From Bombyx mori (Eukaryota; Arthropoda; Insecta; Lepidoptera; Bombycidae), in assembly GCF_030269925.1 (NCBI RefSeq), contig NC_085121.1:7147501-7211500 (forward strand): 64,000 nt of DNA, written 5' to 3'. Shown here in pieces: positions 52,201-58,200 of the stretch (positions are counted from its first letter, which is position 1; every line of letters starts with the position of its first letter). Position numbers and translations under genes: made by a program. The notes under the pieces were generated by a model. The model was not told the DNA's origin. It was given only the letters and a program-made list of their open reading frames with translations, and did no database searches.

Positions 52201-55200
52201 GTAACTATACTGAGATCTTAGAACTCATATCTCAAGGTGGGTGGCGCATTTACGTTGTGAATGTCTATGGGTTCCAGTGATCACTTAACACCAGGTGGGC
52301 TGTGAGCTCGTCCACCAATATAAGCAATAAAAAAAAATGGTGGGCCGTGAGTCAACCAATTTTAGAATATAAAAAAGCACCTGAACCACTATCTATATAG
52401 TCACCGTCGCTTTTGGGCTTCACTAATGCTAGGATACAGTGGCCTAAAGCCTCTGCATAGCGCTATTCGGTCAAAACGAAAACTAAACAAAACTGTACAA
52501 CAAAACAAATTACGAGATGGATACATATTGCATCGACCCCCCACCTAGCAGGACAGCGGGTAAGATGAATGTTTTGAATAACATTAATTGTTTTACGTAG
52601 CAATGATACTGTTTCACAATTAAAAACATTGGTACCAGGAACGCTTCACAATTTTTTTTGCTTGAATCATTTTATATCCAAACTTTATAATATGGTAATT
52701 AAGTTTATTCTATTATTACTGTAAGTTATTATAACAGTTTACACACATTTAAGGGTATAACAAATAGCTTACGATATGGGGTTCTACGAATATGTCTTAT
52801 TTATTTTTAAGCATTTATTTTTCAAGACTTTTGTTTCAAGCTTACAATTTGTCTTCAGAATTAGTTTGTTCTATAACGGCCACTTCACTTTGCAAAACGG
52901 AATGCGTATTAGCATCATGGCGCGTAGGATAACAGCTCTTACCCGAACGGTCTGGCATTACCTAAATCTGTAAATTTTGAGAGATCTATTTTATTAAAAT
53001 CTGATAATAAACGTAATTGCTTGCGAGCCAGTAAGATGCCTAATTGTTCAGAATAAAATATTACCCGTCAGGATACAGAACCACTACTGTCTATATTTTA
53101 ATCGGTCATCTACTACGCATGGTATCTATATATTAATACGTGAAGCAAAAACTTTGTATCCCTTTTTACGAAAATTGCGCGGACGGTGGAGTATGAAATT
53201 TTCCACACTTATAAAGAATATACAGAAGAAGTGCACAATGCTAATATTTTTTTAAAAGAATGCATAAAAGATACATTAAATCAATAAAGAAAACATTACA
53301 CACACTACATACCATGTATTTGACGCACACACGCATGCATACTATTTATTGTCAAACTTTTGTTCTTGTTGTCAAATTGAGAATAGATTAAATATTGTTT
53401 GTCTTTGTTAATATTATATTTTTTATAGTGTAGTCTTGGCGAAATTGTGATTATAGAAGTATAAAATACAATCATAATAGTGTACAAACTTACAATTCCA
53501 ATTAATTATAGTCGAATTTCGACTACTGCGGGACCTCTAGTATTCAATTATTCAGCAAATCAAGTAAATTCAATTCTTAATGCATTCTCGAATGATTCTA
53601 ATCCATTCTATCAAAAGCAGCCTGACTTAATTTGGATATAAAAATTACATACACTTTATTCAACTTCAATTATATGTTACTATTACGCAGTTTTAAGATA
53701 ATGCAAATCCCAATGTCTATAAGAGAACATATTTTCCTAGATAGGCGCAGAAAGAACATAAAGTTAAAATTCCAACCATGGTACTTGGCCCCTTGAGAAA
53801 CATTACAGTCTTACATTTTACCCTCGGCAGGTGTAATTTCGGAGACACAATAAGGTACTCCGAGGTGTATTAATCTGCATTCCTATCGTTGCCCCCCTGC
53901 AGCCATTTGGTGTCTAAATGAAAACTGACGCCCGAAGTCGCGCACTAATGATGACGGATGTCCTGAAAGAAACGTCTCCCATCTCGCCTATCATTATCTA
54001 CGACGTTCATAACACGAACTGAGCAGTTAGTTCTGTTTTGTTGCTTTTTAAACCATGAATGCGTGCTTTGTTATTAGATTGTTTCCATTAAAATGCGACA
54101 ATATTTAATTTGACTGTGCAATGATTATCCAAATAGTTTCATTTCAAGTTTTCAGTCTACTTTTTAACTTTGACGATTAGTTATTTCTTGTGAACTTTTT
54201 TTCAATTTATCTTCCCACTATCCATTGAGTAGGGTGAAGATTTTTAGATGCTTGATTGATTGGGCCCTGTCGAAATTTTACTACTTGCTATCCATGAATA
54301 GCATTTTACTCTCTTCGAGCTGAACAAAGTTTTACCGAAGCTGTTACATTATTTTCGTTAGTCTTTTAGAAGGATGATTTTTATTTTCATTTCCGGGAAA
54401 TTTGGTTTTTTTTTTCCATAGAAAGCATACATTTATTATGCTTCATTAAAATCTCTTAATATTTGGAAAATTAGAGAAACGACGGACTTTACTCATTAAA
54501 ATTTCATTTACCAAACAGGCGGGATGCGCACATTCTCCTAGCAATATCCACACATGGGAATAAAAGTTACAAATTCTGCCGGCATTACTTTTGTGGAACA
54601 ATGGAATAGTTTTTATTTGGTTTGCAGGAGTTCAACGGGAATATGAAACAAAAGCTCATTATTATTAGTTTTTGTAGCCCCTCGAATTCTTATTTTTAAT
54701 AACTTTTGTTTAGTTTTAGTTTCTGTCATGAACTAACTGTAGTTCATTACGTTTTAAACGGAAAAATTGGATTAGTCGGAATATTTTTCCGTTTAACTTG
54801 CCTAAGAAATAAAAGTCTTATTAAAGAAGATTGTGACTTCATTATGAACAACGCTAAACTAAACTGCACAACGCAGCGAACCTATTAATATGTAATGTAA
54901 ATTTTAACCCAGATCTCCATTCAACAGCGTCTTCAATCAATGCAAGCAATAAGCAATCAAATTGTATTGATCGAAAACGTATACAAATTGGCCACTCAAA
55001 TGTATAAAGAGTACGATGAATCATGTACAAGGCAACCCTCGAGCCGGCGCCATCGATTGCATGTTCATTTTTATTAGCACCTAAACAACTAAACATAGGG
55101 ATGTGAATTATACAAACAAAAACAATTTGCCGATATAGTTGTTTTTTTTCTTGTTCTTAACTTAATAAATTTTAAGTTCCATAATAATTAATTGATTGCA

Positions 55201-58200
55201 TGTTCATTTTTATTAGCAACTAAACAACTAAACATAGGGTTGTGAATTTTATACAAACAGAAACAATTTGCCGATATAGTTGTTTTTTTTTTCTTGTTCT
55301 TAACTCAATAAATTTTAAGTTTCCTTAATAATTAATTGATTGCTTTAATCAGTAATATAGTTATAATTAAACATTTTTTTTAAATTACTCACGTTACTGC
55401 AGATAATATGTTTTCTCAGTTTTAATTAGACACCAAATCATGAAAATGAACGAACTTCACCGACTTCTGCTTGCATATGTAAGCCCGAAACTATTTATTA
55501 TTTTAAAAATTAGATGCCCAGAATAATATTTAGAGTTTAACATGACATTCTTCTTTAGAAGTCTAAAAGAGCGATGTTCGAGTACAATACGATGATATTT
55601 GCACGGAATGGTAACCACATGTCTTTAAGTAACAAACGTTGATGTGCTGACAGCCAGATGTTGGCAAGGTTATTGCCTCCTGGACAATCAGAGACAATCT
55701 CATAACATTCGGTTTAATTGGAGGCGATAATTAAAAAAATATATGTCGTCTTACCAACTTCATCCTCGCCATCTCCGTCAGTGCAAGATTTTTTTAAACT
55801 CGAGTTTACCTTCTTCTACGTTTATTAACTATAAAGCACCGTAAGCTTACAATGTCCTACGCGAGAAGCAAAGACACATAGCAAGGCAACACTATTCCTT
55901 ATATTTATTACATTACAGTTCGCGTAATTATTTTCAGCTTTTGAAAATTGTGCAAATTAATTTCAATCCGCGGAATGTGTATTCCCGCTCACCCCGTTAT
56001 CAAGCGACAGAAGGCACAACACACATGGTCCACTACATCGCCTAATATACACATAATAACTAACACCGGTTATATTTAATTGAAGCTCAATACGAGCGCG
56101 TTCGTTTACAAAATCCTTTGTTAGAGTCTGTCCACATCCACAGAGCCAGCTGTGATCGGCGTGCTCGGTTCAAGGAGCGCGTCTGCTCTCGAAACGATCG
56201 ATGCCGGCAACAGATTTACATTTTCCGTCGAGGAAATCGGAAAGTTTGTCACGTGCGTTTGCGAGCGCGGGCGGCGAAAACGACGCGCCCGCACGCCGTC
56301 AGAGCGCGGCGCCTAATGCCGCCCGCCCTGCCTTGCCGCGACCTCGCGAAACCCGCACCCACCGAGCCTATGCCGCCTTTGCCTACACAAACTTAATACA
56401 GACAATACGCTCTCTTATTTTCTAAATTATTATATCGCTACGAAATTTAAATAAGCAAAATCTAGTGAGGCAGCCTTTTTACTTTAAGCATCTAATCGAA
56501 CGAACGCGATCGATTGTCAATATTTATAGAAAAACAACCGAAGTACGTTATTGTAATTGTTGTGATAAAATACCAAAAGTCATCTTTTCTGCACTCAGTA
56601 TCGACCTTTATACAAATATGTTTAAGGTTCTGATTGGAACGACTTTGTTGGGGGTGGTTAGGGTTGTGAAGGCAGGCCAACGGGGTGCGCGAGACGCGCG
56701 CGGCGTGTCGTACTAATATCGATTTGGTCACCCGCCCTCTCCCCTACTATTGCGACAGTGTGAGTGCGCCGTGCGAGACCTCGTCGGGATATTGTCGACA
56801 TTCGACAGGAAGCGGTGTCCGAATATTAACAAACGCTTTGTGCATTGTAACGGATGAATGAGATGACGAAGTCTATGCTTCAGGACTTTCTAAGGCCATA
56901 GCTATTTCTCTAAAGGCTTTGTGCTCTGTAGACAATCGAAAAAAAACTCACACGCAAGAAGTATAAGGTGCACATTATCACAAATTATCAATATGTGACC
57001 AATATGTGAAGAATATTAACAAAAATCAAAAAATTCATATTTTTGTAATAGATGCAACATATTTCCCCCTGTTATCCCTGGTACTCAAATATTCTTTGGG
57101 ATTATTCATCACGACTTTATTGATTTAATTAAGAATTTGAAATGGTTGTCGATAAAAAATAATTTAAATAAAAAACGACATTTGATTAGAAAATGGTTTG
57201 GTTACGACAGATAAAATTGCATTTTCACTTAGGATTACGAGGGCAAGCCAACCAACCACTTGTGGCTTGGGTGACTACTAAGCTATATTACGGAAAAAGG
57301 GATTTTCTTCTACGCTATACGTTTTGTATTAAAAAGGAAGGTACTGCGTAATTACTAAAAAATAATCGAAAGTCGCACGTAATGCATCAAAAATTTTAAC
57401 AAACTTTATCTGGTACCGCTATTATTTTCTACATAGCATGCTCTTTAAGTTTCATTAAATATTTTTTCTAATAACTTCGGTACCCTATTCGGTAACCTAT
57501 TTGTGATTACGATTTATTAAATTTGATTCATAATTTAAAAATATTTTACAATTACAATTATATTCCTTTATACATATTATTATTATAAACGATAGATAGA
57601 TGAAGAAATAACTAAATATGTTTGGAAAGAAAAGGTATAATCGTGGACGCCTCACAGTAAGCCCCTAAAAGCGCAATCATTACCGGCTCAATCCCATCAC
57701 GGCAATGAATCTCACGCCCTGAGGGAGCGTTTTAATTTGAGTTTTACTGCGGCTCAACAAGAGCAAGCCTGTTATTTATTAAGGTACAATAAGGTGTTTC
57801 TCTTTAATTGAATTTATGACACTCACCTTTCGTCCAGTTGTTGCAATTGTGAAGGCTGCTGATAGTTCATGCGCCGCCCGTACAGTGATGCTCCACCTTC
57901 TGACATATATCCGTCCATTATATCGTTGCTTCGACCACAGTCCATTTCTCCAGCATTGATCCTTCGCAAGCAATCTCCATCCGACATATATCCGGAAGCA
58001 ATTTCGAGATCACAATAATCAGGATTTGAAAACCCTGGTCCATAATTTAAGCGTTCACGTAATCCGACGTTCTCGCGCCCGAAATTGGCTTTCACAGTAT
58101 TAGCATGATGAGGATATCCGGGAATGTTTTTCTGAGCTAATCCTGATGTTCGCATAGGAAGAGTCAAGTGACTATTATAGCCGCGTAGCAAAGGTCTCAT

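Larger units (their letters stand above)
47050..57826 (-). other. sick intron E2-E3 (10.8 kb)
   Basis: Contains family C copies, an RTE insertion, family A and B copies, two tandem duplications and a CpG-rich island, all listed. Unassigned: 47394-48057, 50631-52147, 52339-55054, 55335-56099 and 56801-57826. Two modest plus-strand open frames (50935-51228, 51541-51792) lie here without recognisable features. Confidence 0.72.

Noticed and set aside
56118..56425. Arg/Ala-rich open frames in the CpG-rich island
   Set aside because: Open only because GC-rich sequence lacks stop codons; two overlapping frames are equally open.
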